This document shows positions 27,163-36,197 of a stretch of 64,000 bases of DNA, in pieces (position 1 is the first letter of the stretch; the number at the start of each line of letters is the position of its first letter). The notes below the pieces were generated by a model that worked only from the letters and a program-made list of their open reading frames with translations, had not been told where the DNA came from and made no database searches. This DNA is from a virus: positions 1 through 64,000 of IMG/VR virus record IMGVR_UViG_3300029989_000016; one strand, written 5' to 3'. Made by a program: the position numbers and the translations under genes.

Positions 27163-28002
27163 TTAAGTGATTACCGGCAGTTTTCTGCATCGGCAACGGA
27201 TCGCCCAGCCGGGCGGGCCTTGGTCTGCCTTCGGGCCTTCCCACAGTCGCGGGTCGTTAAGCTTGAAAATCATACCGTCTTTGGCAACGTGCGAAGGGCG
27301 CGGCGTCTTGCCCGCCGACGAGTGCGCCCATTCGAATTCTTCGATACCATTCTGCAACATTCGCTCGTCGCTCAGAGCGGAATACAACTTACTGTTCTGA
27401 TCGATTGCGATAAGTTCGATTCGCTTTTTAGAGAATCCGGACACTTCCTTAAGCGCGCTTTCGATGCCGGATTGCCCTTGCTGCGCCGGATCGGGCGACG
27501 TAAGGGAAAGCATTACTGCCGTATGGATTTTTTCGTGGACTTCCTTCTGGATTCCGGTAATCAAAGTATGGTTAAAATTGACTGATGCCGCCAGAGTATT
27601 CGCCACGTTAGCGTTATATGCCTTCGTAGGCTGCTGCACTCCCATAGTACTTAGGCTGAATAGCGTGGACGCATCGGCGTGCTGCTCGGACTTGTCCACG
27701 AATTCCTTAGCGGTCTTAGTGGCAAATCCCTGATAAACGCGAGTCCATTTCTCGTTCATGCGAGCAAAGATTGCCGCGAAGATGGACGATACTGACGAGT
27801 CTTCAGCAAAGAACGTTTTCACCTGACTACGATCCAGAGCGGCCTTTACCTGCTCACGGTAGTCCTCGATCATGGAGTGCGTAACAGCGTTCATTTGCTT
27901 TTCGTACCAGCGTTCCACCACTGCACTGGGGATTAAAAGGCGACCTTTCACGGTCGGCCCTTTTAATTTAGTCTCGCGCTTTTTGGATGCAGAGAAGGCC
28001 AT
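27163..28002 (-). CDS. Minor head / head morphogenesis protein (Mu gpF-like)
   Basis: The 279-residue protein has the C-terminal signature of the SPP1 gp7 / Mu gpF group: WAHSSAGKTPRPSHVAKDG, then LNDPRLWEGPKADQGPPG and AIRCRCRKLPVI. It acts inside the procapsid near the portal. It directly follows the portal gene. Confidence 0.8.
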   Translation of the reverse strand: MAFSASKKRETKLKGPTVKGRLLIPSAVVERWYEKQMNAVTHSMIEDYREQVKAALDRSQVKTFFAEDSSVSSIFAAIFARMNEKWTRVYQGFATKTAKEFVDKSEQHADASTLFSLSTMGVQQPTKAYNANVANTLAASVNFNHTLITGIQKEVHEKIHTAVMLSLTSPDPAQQGQSGIESALKEVSGFSKKRIELIAIDQNSKLYSALSDERMLQNGIEEFEWAHSSAGKTPRPSHVAKDGMIFKLNDPRLWEGPKADQGPPGWAIRCRCRKLPVIT

Positions 28003-30327
28003 TTACGAGTCCATCGAAAAAGCGTTTTCCATATCACCCATTTTCAGCCAGGTCTTGAGCGACGCCATATCGATGGAGTGCATGGAATCGAAGCCGCCCC
28101 AGTCTTTCGAATAGGCGGACAGATATGCCTCTTTAGCGGCCTCTGGCGAATCGAAACCGATCATGATTTTATGTTCGTCGAACTCGCCAGATTCTGTGTC
28201 GTTCTGGTTGATTATGTGGACGGTTTGCGCCTTTAGGTTCGGGCCGATAAAGCAGTCCATTTCTTCGCCGTCAGCGCCGTTAGTGCCGCGAATAAAGCCG
28301 TAATGGTTATTCATTTTCGACTGCCACGGGCCATCGATTCCTTGGCCTGCGCGGATAGAGCCGCGAGGGTTTTCGACTGCGATTACCATGCCACCGACTT
28401 TCATCTTAGGCAGTTTGTATTTATCCATCGTCGGAATCAGGTTGCCAGCGCCAGCAATCGAAGGGGCTGTACTGCCTGCAATGCCCGGCGTAGTCGTTCG
28501 CGTTATTGAAGACGCCGAATGCTGCGGCAAGTCCTGGCCTTCAACGACTTTGTTTTCTATGATGGCCATAAGTGCATCAGCTAGCGTGCGCAGCCCCTCC
28601 GATACTAGATCGGTTCGCGCTGCGGTCGAGGTCGTCGGCACGGACACTGCCGTGGCCGGGTTCGCTTCGTCGTTCGGGGCTTCGTCGGTCGGCATCGGCG
28701 CATCCGTCTTTTCGTTCGCCGTAATAATGGACGCTTGCCCACGTTGCGCCTGCCCCTCTGCTCCGGTAGACGCCGCGCCTGCTTTTTCGAAGGCTGCGAT
28801 ATTCTCTGGAGACTCGCCCGGCGTAGCATTCGCGTCGTCGTCGGTAAGGCGGTTGTAGCCTGAATTCTTATCGTCGCGCAGGCGGCTACGCACCTCGTCA
28901 GGAGATACCGCGCCCAGGGCGACGTTCTTAGTGTCCGTGTCGGCCTTCTTATCGTTCAGTTCCGCTTGCTCTTTCGTGCTGACGGAATCCACAGGCTCCC
29001 AAACGATGATGAGAGTTTCTTTCATCCCCAAACTGCGGCTAAGGATTAGATAATGGCGCTCCAAAAACGGATGCATTACGTTTTCTTGAATGGATTCCAG
29101 TTCCTCGTGATACGACTTCGCCTCAAACTCGCCGGTAGCGTTAAAGCCTTTCGGAGACGTACCCAGAATCTTTGTCGCTGGAGTCTTCGATATCGCCGCG
29201 ACAAGCTGATACTGGTTCATGATGACGGAATCGAAGTCTGCCAGCGACGTATCGAACTGCTCCATGGCCTCGTCTTTGCCAAGAACTTTCACGGCGTGGT
29301 TATCTCGGAATCGCAGCCATACGGCAAGCTTGTCCATGAACGACTTTTCGTTCAGGACTACTTTGTCCATATCTACGTGAATAGCCGTCGTGCGCTTATT
29401 CATCGCCAGCAAAGGGGCTTCGTTCGCCGTGCGCTCTGCGGCGTAGACCCGCTCGTAAATCCGTTGCGTCAGAGGGATTCCGCCGAAAATATATGTCGGC
29501 TTGAGAATGTCCGGTGGCTGCGGGCCGCGAGAGATGATAAGGTGCGTGCGGTGATATTTCTTTCCGCTGATGACCCAGAATTCAGGCTCGTAAAAGTGCG
29601 GGTTCGAAGGGTCGTTTGTGGACTCTGACGTCATCATCGGCATCATCCAGTAAGGGTCTACCTGAGAAATGCCTGTGTACGATCCTTCTGTAATGCCGTC
29701 CGCGTTGAACGGTTTTTCGTAGTATAGCGGATCGTCGCTTTTCACCTGGAAGATCACCACGCGGATTCCGAAAATATTTTTAAATCGGTTGAATTCCGCA
29801 AGCTGCTCTTTCAGTTTAAACCGCATATCGTATCCGGTCAATTCGTCATGCGTTTCGCTGGATAACGCCTCGTCGCTGCCTTTCGCTTTGATGATCCAGC
29901 CGTTGCGCACCGCATCCTCACCAGACATCGAGCAAGCCTTATCCACCAGCCAATGCTGCGAGATAATTGCGCATGCCTGATGCCCGATAAAGCTTTGCGA
30001 CGAATACCAGCCTTGCAGCATAGGCGCGATTGCGTCGCCGCCAGTTGGGACTGCATTGCCCACGTTCATATCGTCCATCACCGACGCCTTGACCGACGCC
30101 GGGACGTTAGCAGAGTCGCCGACGAGGACTCTATCGAATCGGTCGTAAACAGGGAACTCGTTAATGTTCTTTAATGGCACGACCTCCGACGCTTCCCAGC
30201 CGCTAGACCGGGCGACCGTATCCATAGGGTCTAGCCAGTGCGGCTTTGTCGTCGGCGCGGCAACGCCATCCTCTTTAACTTTCCAAGGCGCTAAGAGGCG
30301 GCGTATTGCGTTTTTGATGGTCTGCAT
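28003..30327 (-). CDS. Portal protein (DUF1073) fused to an InPase-like domain
   Basis: The 774-residue protein is longer than a usual portal. Residues about 60-480 are a DUF1073 portal (GWYSSQSFIGHQACAIISQH-like region, YHRTHLIISRGPQPPDI, FNATGEFEAKSYHEELESIQ). A disordered A/T/P-rich linker follows (about 500-620). The last 150 residues (MVIAVENPRGSIRAG, HYGFIRGTNGADGEEMDCFIGP, FDEHKIMIGFDSPEAAKEAYL) match an inorganic-pyrophosphatase-like domain often attached to phage head proteins. The portal forms the DNA gate; the role of the tail domain is unknown. Confidence 0.85.
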   Translation of the reverse strand: MQTIKNAIRRLLAPWKVKEDGVAAPTTKPHWLDPMDTVARSSGWEASEVVPLKNINEFPVYDRFDRVLVGDSANVPASVKASVMDDMNVGNAVPTGGDAIAPMLQGWYSSQSFIGHQACAIISQHWLVDKACSMSGEDAVRNGWIIKAKGSDEALSSETHDELTGYDMRFKLKEQLAEFNRFKNIFGIRVVIFQVKSDDPLYYEKPFNADGITEGSYTGISQVDPYWMMPMMTSESTNDPSNPHFYEPEFWVISGKKYHRTHLIISRGPQPPDILKPTYIFGGIPLTQRIYERVYAAERTANEAPLLAMNKRTTAIHVDMDKVVLNEKSFMDKLAVWLRFRDNHAVKVLGKDEAMEQFDTSLADFDSVIMNQYQLVAAISKTPATKILGTSPKGFNATGEFEAKSYHEELESIQENVMHPFLERHYLILSRSLGMKETLIIVWEPVDSVSTKEQAELNDKKADTDTKNVALGAVSPDEVRSRLRDDKNSGYNRLTDDDANATPGESPENIAAFEKAGAASTGAEGQAQRGQASIITANEKTDAPMPTDEAPNDEANPATAVSVPTTSTAARTDLVSEGLRTLADALMAIIENKVVEGQDLPQHSASSITRTTTPGIAGSTAPSIAGAGNLIPTMDKYKLPKMKVGGMVIAVENPRGSIRAGQGIDGPWQSKMNNHYGFIRGTNGADGEEMDCFIGPNLKAQTVHIINQNDTESGEFDEHKIMIGFDSPEAAKEAYLSAYSKDWGGFDSMHSIDMASLKTWLKMGDMENAFSMDS

Positions 30328-30537
30328 TATTTATGTTCCGGGTTGGCGTATCGTGCATTATAGGATTCTCCCCGCGATATTACTACACCGAACAGAAAAA
30401 AGCTGTTGATTTTTTATCGAAAGTAGGATAGATACAGAAGTGGATCAGAAAGCGGTCTATCTGATATAGCTTTACGACGTTCTGGAAATAATATATCCTA
30501 TAGCTTTAATGCTCAGAATGAATAGAAAGGGAACGAT
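30328..30537. promoter_or_regulatory. Divergent control region, portal versus plus-strand island
   Basis: A TATAAT on the minus strand at 30357-30362 precedes the portal gene without a good -35 box. The plus side is AT-rich, with GTTGATTTTTTATCGAAAG resembling part of the dispersed repeat, and ends in an AGAAAGG ribosome site before 30538. Confidence 0.4.
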
Positions 30538-31308
30538 ATGGCTACGAAAATTTATGTATCACGATGCGAAAAGTGCAGAGGAACCGGCAAATGGCACGGA
30601 ACTCAGAACTGTTTCTCGTGCGGCGGAGCTGGCACTAAAGAGTTTAAGTCGTCGCCGGAAAAGCGGGCTGCACGGAACGAGGCGAACGAGACTCGCCGCG
30701 AGCAAATCGCAATCGCTAATTTGGGTGGCTTCGAAATAAACAATCCTGGTATAGCTGATTGGTGGAACGCGCCGGGCGCTGCTGATTTCGCGCTGGACTT
30801 GCGGGCGACGGTGATGCGTAAAGGGTCGTTGAGCTTTGCGCAGATGCACGAGGCGAAATATCAGTCTGAAAATACGCTCTCGGTATCGGCAGTGCGTTCC
30901 AAGCGCGAACGAATTACGCCAGACGAGACTTACGCGGCCTTCTTCGAAGCGTTCAAAACAGCAACGCGCAATGGCGTTAAGAGTCCTAGTATCCGTCTTT
31001 GGGTTGACGGTCGTGACTTTAATTTCTTCCCTGCAAGCTACATAAGCCTTAATTCTGGCTACATTTACGCTAAAGAGGGAGAAACGTACCTGGGCAAGTT
31101 AGGCGAAGGGCGATTTAAACCAGCCCTAGAGTGTTCTGCCGGGCTTGCCGTCCTCGTGCTGGTAGCGGTCGCCGATCCCCTCCGATTCGTCGCTGCGCAC
31201 GCGGCAGCAACCGGCAATTGCCCCTTATGCGTAGGAAAGCACGGCGAAGGATTGCACCCGGAGTGCTTCGCTAAATTCTTCCCAGATTCGAAGGCAGAAA
31301 ATGCATAA
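30538..31308 (+). CDS. Zinc-finger protein of unknown function
   Basis: The 256-residue protein has a DnaJ-like pair of CxxCxGxG knots at the start (CEKCRGTG about 10-17, CFSCGGAG about 25-32). A second Cys pair and further Cys near the end (NCPLC ... HPEC) resemble DUF6011-like zinc motifs. It opens a plus-strand island between portal and terminase, read against the virion operon, so it was probably added later as a moron-type gene. Confidence 0.6.
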   Translation: MATKIYVSRCEKCRGTGKWHGTQNCFSCGGAGTKEFKSSPEKRAARNEANETRREQIAIANLGGFEINNPGIADWWNAPGAADFALDLRATVMRKGSLSFAQMHEAKYQSENTLSVSAVRSKRERITPDETYAAFFEAFKTATRNGVKSPSIRLWVDGRDFNFFPASYISLNSGYIYAKEGETYLGKLGEGRFKPALECSAGLAVLVLVAVADPLRFVAAHAAATGNCPLCVGKHGEGLHPECFAKFFPDSKAENA

Positions 31309-31375
31309 GCACGCTACCGCAATAATCGTCATCTTTGTGGTCGCCGTAGTGGCCTCACAGGGCTGGCCTAATTAA
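31301..31375 (+). CDS. Tiny membrane peptide (24 residues)
   Basis: ATG 31301 overlaps the previous stop by 8 bases. The product MHKHATAIIVIFVVAVVASQ is almost only one membrane span. It is too short for certainty; the coupled start and pure hydrophobic composition are the only support. Confidence 0.3.
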   Translation: MHKHATAIIVIFVVAVVASQGWPN

Positions 31376-31421
31376 TTTCATTTATTTTCTGGAAAGCACT
31401 TCCTTTTTAAAATAGCTGGTA

Positions 31422-31440
31422 TATAATTCTTGTATTGGAA
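31422..31440 (+). promoter_or_regulatory. Recurrent promoter/leader motif, copy 1
   Basis: TATAATTCTTGTATTGGAA is near-identical to copies at 40876 and 42103. TATAAT should be the -10 box; the conserved CTTGTATTGGAA lies where transcription starts. The -35 box is weak. Confidence 0.6.
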
Positions 31441-31474
31441 GTGCAAACGCAAGTCAACCGAGAATGGAAATAAG

Positions 31475-31699
31475 ATGATCGACTTCAGCAGCTTTACGAT
31501 TAAAGGCGCAATGGTATTTCAGTCGGAATCGAGACACTGCACGCCCATCGCAGTCAAACGCGTAGTGCAGCAAAAAGACGGCAGCTGGTGGCAGTATAAT
31601 TTTTACAAGGGCGGAAAAGTCGGTACGCCACTTCGCGGCAAGGATCGACAGAAATATATGCTGCTGTTTATCGAAGAAGTGAAAGCAGCACTTAAGTAA
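31475..31699 (+). CDS. Small hypothetical protein
   Basis: Starting at ATG 31475 gives 74 residues; the longer frame reads through the promoter. The chain is basic and aromatic (DGSWWQYNFYKGGKVGTPLRGK), like a small beta barrel. It lies behind the recurrent promoter and before a terminator, so it is a single-gene unit. Confidence 0.6.
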   Translation: MIDFSSFTIKGAMVFQSESRHCTPIAVKRVVQQKDGSWWQYNFYKGGKVGTPLRGKDRQKYMLLFIEEVKAALK

Positions 31700-31707
31700 T
31701 CCAAACG

Positions 31708-31726
31708 CCCCGCTAGACGGGGTTTT
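31708..31726 (+). terminator. Short terminator, CCCCG-CGGGG-TTTT
   Basis: A 5-base stem with loop CTAGA and TTTT. Closely similar hairpins occur at 41599-41619 and, weaker, near 42526. Confidence 0.55.
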
Positions 31727-31757
31727 ACCAGTATAACTAACCTAGAATGGAGCTAAA

Positions 31758-32507
31758 ATGGACTTCACCGCACTGGAATTAATCAAAGACCGCATTGCCA
31801 AGCTCTTGCGCATGGCAGCAGACGCCAGCAGCCCGAACGAGGCGGCAATCGCGGCATCCCGCGCCCGCAAGTTAATGGACAAGCATCAGCTGGACGAGTA
31901 CGATATCGGCGACCGTGCGCCGGAAGAGTTTGCAACGATGGACGTTACCCGCGCCTATGCCGCGCTGCCGTCGTATATCGATACCCTGGCCGTCGCCGTC
32001 GCGCAGTATAACGACTGCCAGTCATCCCGCGAATGGGCCGATATGGACTATCGCATGTCCGGTAAGGCGAAAGAGAACGGGCGCGAAGGCCAGCGCACGA
32101 AGATGCGCGGTTGCAAGCTGGTCTTTAAGGGATATAAATCTGACGTGGAACTCGCAGTACAGATGATGGAGCGCCTGCTGGAAGCCGCTAACCGCCTTTG
32201 CAAAGAATATCTGAGCAGCAAGGGTTACGCAAAGTACCCGGTACGCATCGGCGGGCAGTTCAAAATAGGAGCGTGCGGCGCCATTCAGCAGCAATTGCGA
32301 TCCATGACCGTCCAGCGCCAGCAATTAACGTCAACGGCTGGAACTGCCCTAGTTCTGGTAAAGTCTGCTAAGGTGGACGAACATTTCGGTGAAGCCGAAT
32401 ATGGAAAAGTGACTCGCCGAGAACTGCAAGACAACGCCGAGCGCGACGCCCATGAAGAGGGCGTTCGCAAGGGAAGCGCCGTCGAGATTACGCCCCACCT
32501 CGATTAA
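31758..32507 (+). CDS. DUF2786-like protein
   Basis: The 249-residue protein begins with the DUF2786 helix pair: IAKLLRMAADASSPNEAAIAA-like, then ARKLMDKHQLDEYDI. The later part (AVAQYNDCQ, FKGYKSDVELAVQMMERL, RIGGQFKIGACGAIQQQL) matches the module usually joined to it in phages. Function is unknown. Its stop overlaps the convergent terminase stop by 4 bases, with no terminator between. Confidence 0.75.
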   Translation: MDFTALELIKDRIAKLLRMAADASSPNEAAIAASRARKLMDKHQLDEYDIGDRAPEEFATMDVTRAYAALPSYIDTLAVAVAQYNDCQSSREWADMDYRMSGKAKENGREGQRTKMRGCKLVFKGYKSDVELAVQMMERLLEAANRLCKEYLSSKGYAKYPVRIGGQFKIGACGAIQQQLRSMTVQRQQLTSTAGTALVLVKSAKVDEHFGEAEYGKVTRRELQDNAERDAHEEGVRKGSAVEITPHLD

Positions 32508-33883
32508 TCAAAGAAGCCTTTAGCGGCGCGCTTCGGAATAATCATGGCCATAATGAACCCATCCGCGACGTTAGGGCTATGGATTCCACGGGCGCGCAAG
32601 TCTTTTTTGCTTTCAACTTTGAACCTTCCGTTTCCGTCAGCATCCTTGCGCGGCGCGGATAGTTCTATCTTCAGCTGATCCAGAAGTTTTTCCGGGAACG
32701 TCGCGCTATCGATGCTGATGCATTCGTCTCGCGGGTGTTGGATTCCAAGCGTAATTAGCTCGTGCGTTTTGCGGAAACGGGTGGCGACTTGATCCCAGTA
32801 ATATGCCTTTGCATTCGCAAAATGGTCTTGGTTCAAAATCTTGATATGCGGCAGTTCCATGTAGACCGCTTTAGGCTCTGGAACACCGCCGCCCGCGTTG
32901 AACGGCTCGTAATCGATTTCCAGTTCGCGGGCGTTATTTAGCTCCTTGAACTTCGATCCGGCGTGTGCGCCGACGCCGATAGAATCCCATGTAATCTTGG
33001 CGCCCATAATGACGGCCCGGTTATAGACGCGAGTGCAGGAAAGCAATAATTCATCCTCCTGCCCTTCCCATTCTTCGGCCCCGGTTACGACGTTCCCCTG
33101 AGCCTCTACCGTCGCGTTTGCATCCTCGCCATCGTCCGCCACGTCGAAGCCTATCGTTTTTAGTCCGACTTTCTCCCACCCGTATTCTGCATGTTTGTGG
33201 GCATCAACCGCTGCCAGGATATAGGACAGATTAATTACTGACTTATCGCTGCCTGTCTTCGGCACGCCGCCATATACGTGCTCTGCCCGCTTTGGGTCAT
33301 CCTTGTACATTTTGCGGATAATCTTTAGCATCGTCTCGGACAGCCACGGGTTTGAGTCCCAGTTTACGTGGCAAGTAATCGTATCCGCCTGCTTTTTGAC
33401 TACGAAGTGATTATAGATAAAATCTGTCTGGTCGTCAGGGTTAAAGATCATCCAGATTTCGGAATTCTCGTTACGTATGGTAGGCTCGATTACGTCCCAC
33501 TCGTCCTGCGATAGTTGCGCGGCCTCTTCCAGCCAGCAGATGTCTACGCCCTCCAAGGAGCGGATTTCGGCAAGGTTGCGCGCAGTGCCCATGAAGATGA
33601 AATGGGAGCCGGTAACTTTGTGCCGTATCTCCGTCTTGAGTACGTCGAATTCGTGGGCGCGGCCAGATGCGTTAATCTTTGCAACTAGCAGGGCGTACAC
33701 CGAATCACTAATCTTGTTCTGGAACTTACGGGCGCATAGAAATTTTAGCTTATAGTTAGAGGCGAGGTAGATGGCAAAGCCCGCCGCGTCGTGGCTCTTG
33801 CTGGACGCCCGGCCCCCGTAAAGCACCTTGTTACGGGCCTTGGTGGTCCAGAACCATTGCAGTTTAGGGTTTAATTCGTACAT
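32504..33883 (-). CDS. Terminase large subunit
   Basis: The 459-residue motor packages DNA and cuts it. ATPase: Walker A GGRASSKS (23-30) and Walker B VDICWLEE (113-120), then a coupling motif near IFNPD (146-150). Nuclease: GFDVADDGED with D247, an acidic middle residue in ITWDSIGVG, and a late SPNVADGFIMAM. It resembles the PBSX/Terminase_3 type. It is separated from the portal by a plus-strand island and from the likely small subunit (45992-46480) by 12 kb. Upstream there are two TATAAT boxes on the minus strand (33886-33925), without good -35 boxes. Confidence 0.9.
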   Translation of the reverse strand: MYELNPKLQWFWTTKARNKVLYGGRASSKSHDAAGFAIYLASNYKLKFLCARKFQNKISDSVYALLVAKINASGRAHEFDVLKTEIRHKVTGSHFIFMGTARNLAEIRSLEGVDICWLEEAAQLSQDEWDVIEPTIRNENSEIWMIFNPDDQTDFIYNHFVVKKQADTITCHVNWDSNPWLSETMLKIIRKMYKDDPKRAEHVYGGVPKTGSDKSVINLSYILAAVDAHKHAEYGWEKVGLKTIGFDVADDGEDANATVEAQGNVVTGAEEWEGQEDELLLSCTRVYNRAVIMGAKITWDSIGVGAHAGSKFKELNNARELEIDYEPFNAGGGVPEPKAVYMELPHIKILNQDHFANAKAYYWDQVATRFRKTHELITLGIQHPRDECISIDSATFPEKLLDQLKIELSAPRKDADGNGRFKVESKKDLRARGIHSPNVADGFIMAMIIPKRAAKGFFD

Positions 33884-34011
33884 TAGCGCGCAGTCGTTCG
33901 ATTATAGGTGCGCCGATTATAGCCTACGGGCCGCGAAAGTATGCTAGGAATGTTTCTAAGTGTTCGTTTTCCCATGTCGAAAATTATTTTACATATTTCG
34001 TGAAAAGGCGC

Positions 34012-34040
34012 TTGCTTTATACTTCGAAATACCTCATAAT
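34012..34040 (+). promoter_or_regulatory. Sigma70-like promoter with recurrent leader
   Basis: TTGCTT, 17 bases and CATAAT, followed by ACTTGTATG as in the recurrent ACTTGTATTGGAA motif. It drives the plus-strand cluster from 34096. Confidence 0.7.
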
Positions 34041-34095
34041 ACTTGTATGCGCTGAACGAGGCGCACAACCAGAAAGCTTAGAAAGAGTAAATACC

Positions 34096-34770
34096 ATGAA
34101 CATCGACCAAGTTAAAACCGCAACCTTCGCCGAACTGATCGCCTTCGTCCAAGACGAAACCACCTCCACCGTTACGCTGGTCGCAGTTCATAACGAACTC
34201 AATCCAGAAAAGCCGGTAAAAAAATTCGCAACGCGTGGCAAAGCAGTAGAACGCGTGATGGCTCTGATCGCAGCAGAGCAAGCGGAAGAAGAGGCCGCAG
34301 ACGCAGCAGCAGAGGCCGCAGAAAAAGCCAAGTCGGCAATGGGCGTTTCGATCGTAGTGGTAGAATCCGCCACCCCGGTAATCTCCGAAGAATTCGATGC
34401 AGACTCCGACGCCGCTTTGAAGCAAGCTAAAGCAATGGAGGCATCCCCGGACTTCGCGCAATTGCTCAAAAAAGCAAGTGCTTCCGGCAATGCCTCTAAT
34501 TCGGCAGGCGTCGCCGCAAGCTGGTTGATTGCTGACGTCGCAGCGGCTCGCAAAGTCCGCAACGGCGTTTCGGTGACTTTCAACGGCGAGACGACGGAGC
34601 ATAAATCTGTCAACGCGGCTTTCCTCTACTACGGCCTGACCGATACCAAGCACATTCGTTTCCGCGCAGAACTGAAAGCAGCAGGCGCAAAGGTCTACAC
34701 GGAAACTATGGCTAAGAATGCAAAAGGCGATTACGCTTTCGTCGTTCTGGCCTCCAAACCGGCTGAATAA
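34096..34770 (+). CDS. Conserved phage protein, two-domain, unknown function
   Basis: The start at ATG 34096 gives 224 residues. An N-terminal unit (AELIAFVQDET ... KKFATRGKAVERVMALI) resembles a short helical module seen in many phage proteins. An A/E-rich linker follows, then a C-terminal unit (RKVRNGVSVTFNG, HKSVNAAFLYYGLTDTKHIRFRAELKAAG). It is first in the operon with a good promoter, so it is probably abundant. A regulatory or DNA-binding role is possible but not shown. Confidence 0.6.
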   Translation: MNIDQVKTATFAELIAFVQDETTSTVTLVAVHNELNPEKPVKKFATRGKAVERVMALIAAEQAEEEAADAAAEAAEKAKSAMGVSIVVVESATPVISEEFDADSDAALKQAKAMEASPDFAQLLKKASASGNASNSAGVAASWLIADVAAARKVRNGVSVTFNGETTEHKSVNAAFLYYGLTDTKHIRFRAELKAAGAKVYTETMAKNAKGDYAFVVLASKPAE

Positions 34771-34982
34771 TGGCTGCGCCTATCCTCGATAGGCCGACCA
34801 GTAACCCGCGCTGCATCAAGCGGGTTAAATGCGAACCTAGCTTAACGCAAATCGAAAAGGGCGCACGGGTTTTTCTGGATCAAGAATGCCCGATACTGCG
34901 CACCCTTAATATCAAAGAACGCCGCGCCCTTGCGGAAGAAATTTACCGTGCAATGGTCGGTAATCCACCGGAGAAAATCTAA
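34770..34982 (+). CDS. Small hypothetical protein
   Basis: The product has 70 residues, basic at the start and helical after (NIKERRALAEEIYRAMVG). One-base overlaps with both neighbours (TAATG) show it is part of one translated operon. No motif. Confidence 0.6.
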   Translation: MAAPILDRPTSNPRCIKRVKCEPSLTQIEKGARVFLDQECPILRTLNIKERRALAEEIYRAMVGNPPEKI

Positions 34983-35182
34983 TGAAGAAGGCATTGCTTA
35001 AATCTTGGTGCCTGTTCCTCGCGCTCGTACTGGTCGCGTGCGTTGCGACAGGCGCAGTGCTGTGGGTAATCGCAAGCAAATTGGCTAACGTCTGCGCATA
35101 CTATGAGATATTCGTTGCAGTCACCGTGGGCGTGGCGTCTGAAATCTATCACGCAACTTCTGGGGAATATTATGAAGAATAA
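34982..35182 (+). CDS. Small membrane protein
   Basis: The 66-residue product has one long hydrophobic segment (about 8-32) after a basic start; a lipobox-like VACV is present, but its position is late and unconvincing. It overlaps a second small membrane protein by 11 bases. The pair could act together in the envelope, for example in lysis or exclusion. Confidence 0.55.
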   Translation: MKKALLKSWCLFLALVLVACVATGAVLWVIASKLANVCAYYEIFVAVTVGVASEIYHATSGEYYEE

Positions 35183-35405
35183 ATTTATTTTCGCGGCATG
35201 CGTCGCAACCGTAATACTTTCATTGCTCGTTGCAGTCCACATATACGAATTCGTCCATTCTTTGGACGATCAGATCGTTGAGTCGTTCATCGTAAAGCCT
35301 ATCGCCGCTATTTCTGCAATTTTCTTCATTGTCGTCCCGGTGGCTAATTGGCTGTTCAAAAAAGTTACCGGCGAATCGTTTTTCAAAAGTAAGAAGGGGC
35401 AATAA
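35172..35405 (+). CDS. Small membrane protein with two spans
   Basis: Starting at ATG 35172 gives 77 residues. Two hydrophobic segments (about 5-22 and 39-60), a short charged linker and a lysine-rich end fit the general form of a class II holin, but I see no proof of that role. Confidence 0.5.
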   Translation: MKNKFIFAACVATVILSLLVAVHIYEFVHSLDDQIVESFIVKPIAAISAIFFIVVPVANWLFKKVTGESFFKSKKGQ

Positions 35406-35890
35406 TGGCACGCGCAAACTCAAAAGAGCGAGTTATTGAATTCGTACTGGCGCAGCCTCATCGCATTAGCGCGACCTGCCTCACTATGCATAAAACTTTG
35501 AACTCGCATACGTTCATTTACGACGATAAGCCTAACGGCATCTACCGTGAGCGCGTCGTTCCGCAAAAGTATCTCAGCAATCTCGATCTGGACGAGTGGA
35601 TCGCGTTGGGCGTCTCGTTCGTTTCCGCCATCGGCGAAGAACTCGCCGCGCAATCCTTGAACCGTCTTTCGGGCATTGCGAAGGCTTCACGAGACGCGCT
35701 AGGCACGGGCGTTTCGTTCGATCTGGGCGAGCGTATTGCCCGGCTTTATAGCCGTCTGGAAGGGGCCAATATCAATCTTGTCAAATGCGATCCGCGAGAC
35801 GAGCAGATGTGGATTGACCGAAAGACAGAGGCGTGCGAGGCGCTTTTCGCAATCGGCATCCAGGTTATCGGCTACGAATACGGAAAATAA
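35405..35890 (+). CDS. Hypothetical protein
   Basis: The 161-residue protein is mixed helical, with ANSKERVIEFVLAQPHRISA at the start, like a short helix-turn-helix, and no other motif. It is the last gene of the operon from 34096 and overlaps the previous gene by one base. Confidence 0.55.
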   Translation: MARANSKERVIEFVLAQPHRISATCLTMHKTLNSHTFIYDDKPNGIYRERVVPQKYLSNLDLDEWIALGVSFVSAIGEELAAQSLNRLSGIAKASRDALGTGVSFDLGERIARLYSRLEGANINLVKCDPRDEQMWIDRKTEACEALFAIGIQVIGYEYGK

Positions 35891-35915
35891 TTCACTATCC
35901 TTTCTGGAAATGCTT

Positions 35916-35935
35916 TATAATTCTTTTACTGACTA
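35916..35935 (+). promoter_or_regulatory. Probable promoter, diverged copy of the recurrent motif
   Basis: TATAATTCTTTTACTGAC follows a CTGGAAA stretch, similar to the region before 31422. An AGAAAGG site and ATG 35964 follow. Confidence 0.45.
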
Positions 35936-35963
35936 ACCGGTCAGCGTCTAGAAAGGAATAGAA

Positions 35964-36197
35964 ATGAAGTTGACAAACTCAAATGTTTTCGCAGAAACGG
36001 TAATGTACTATAACCGTATGCAGTTCTGGACTGAATTTGCATACGTGGTCGAAAGCGTTCGCGGCGTTCGCGGCGTTCGCGGCGACAAGCGCGTACAGGG
36101 CGGCATAGTGGGCTGGCCGGAATGCCGAAGCCTGCCGCACATGCCAGCGTGGCAGCGTATGTATTGCAATAATCTGGCGCGACATCCTACGCTGTAA
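35964..36197 (+). CDS. Small hypothetical protein with VRG repeat
   Basis: The product has 77 residues, aromatic at the start. Three direct 9-base repeats (GTTCGCGGC, 36057-36083) encode VRGVRGVRG. It follows an AGAAAGG ribosome site. No family recognised. Confidence 0.5.
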   Translation: MKLTNSNVFAETVMYYNRMQFWTEFAYVVESVRGVRGVRGDKRVQGGIVGWPECRSLPHMPAWQRMYCNNLARHPTL

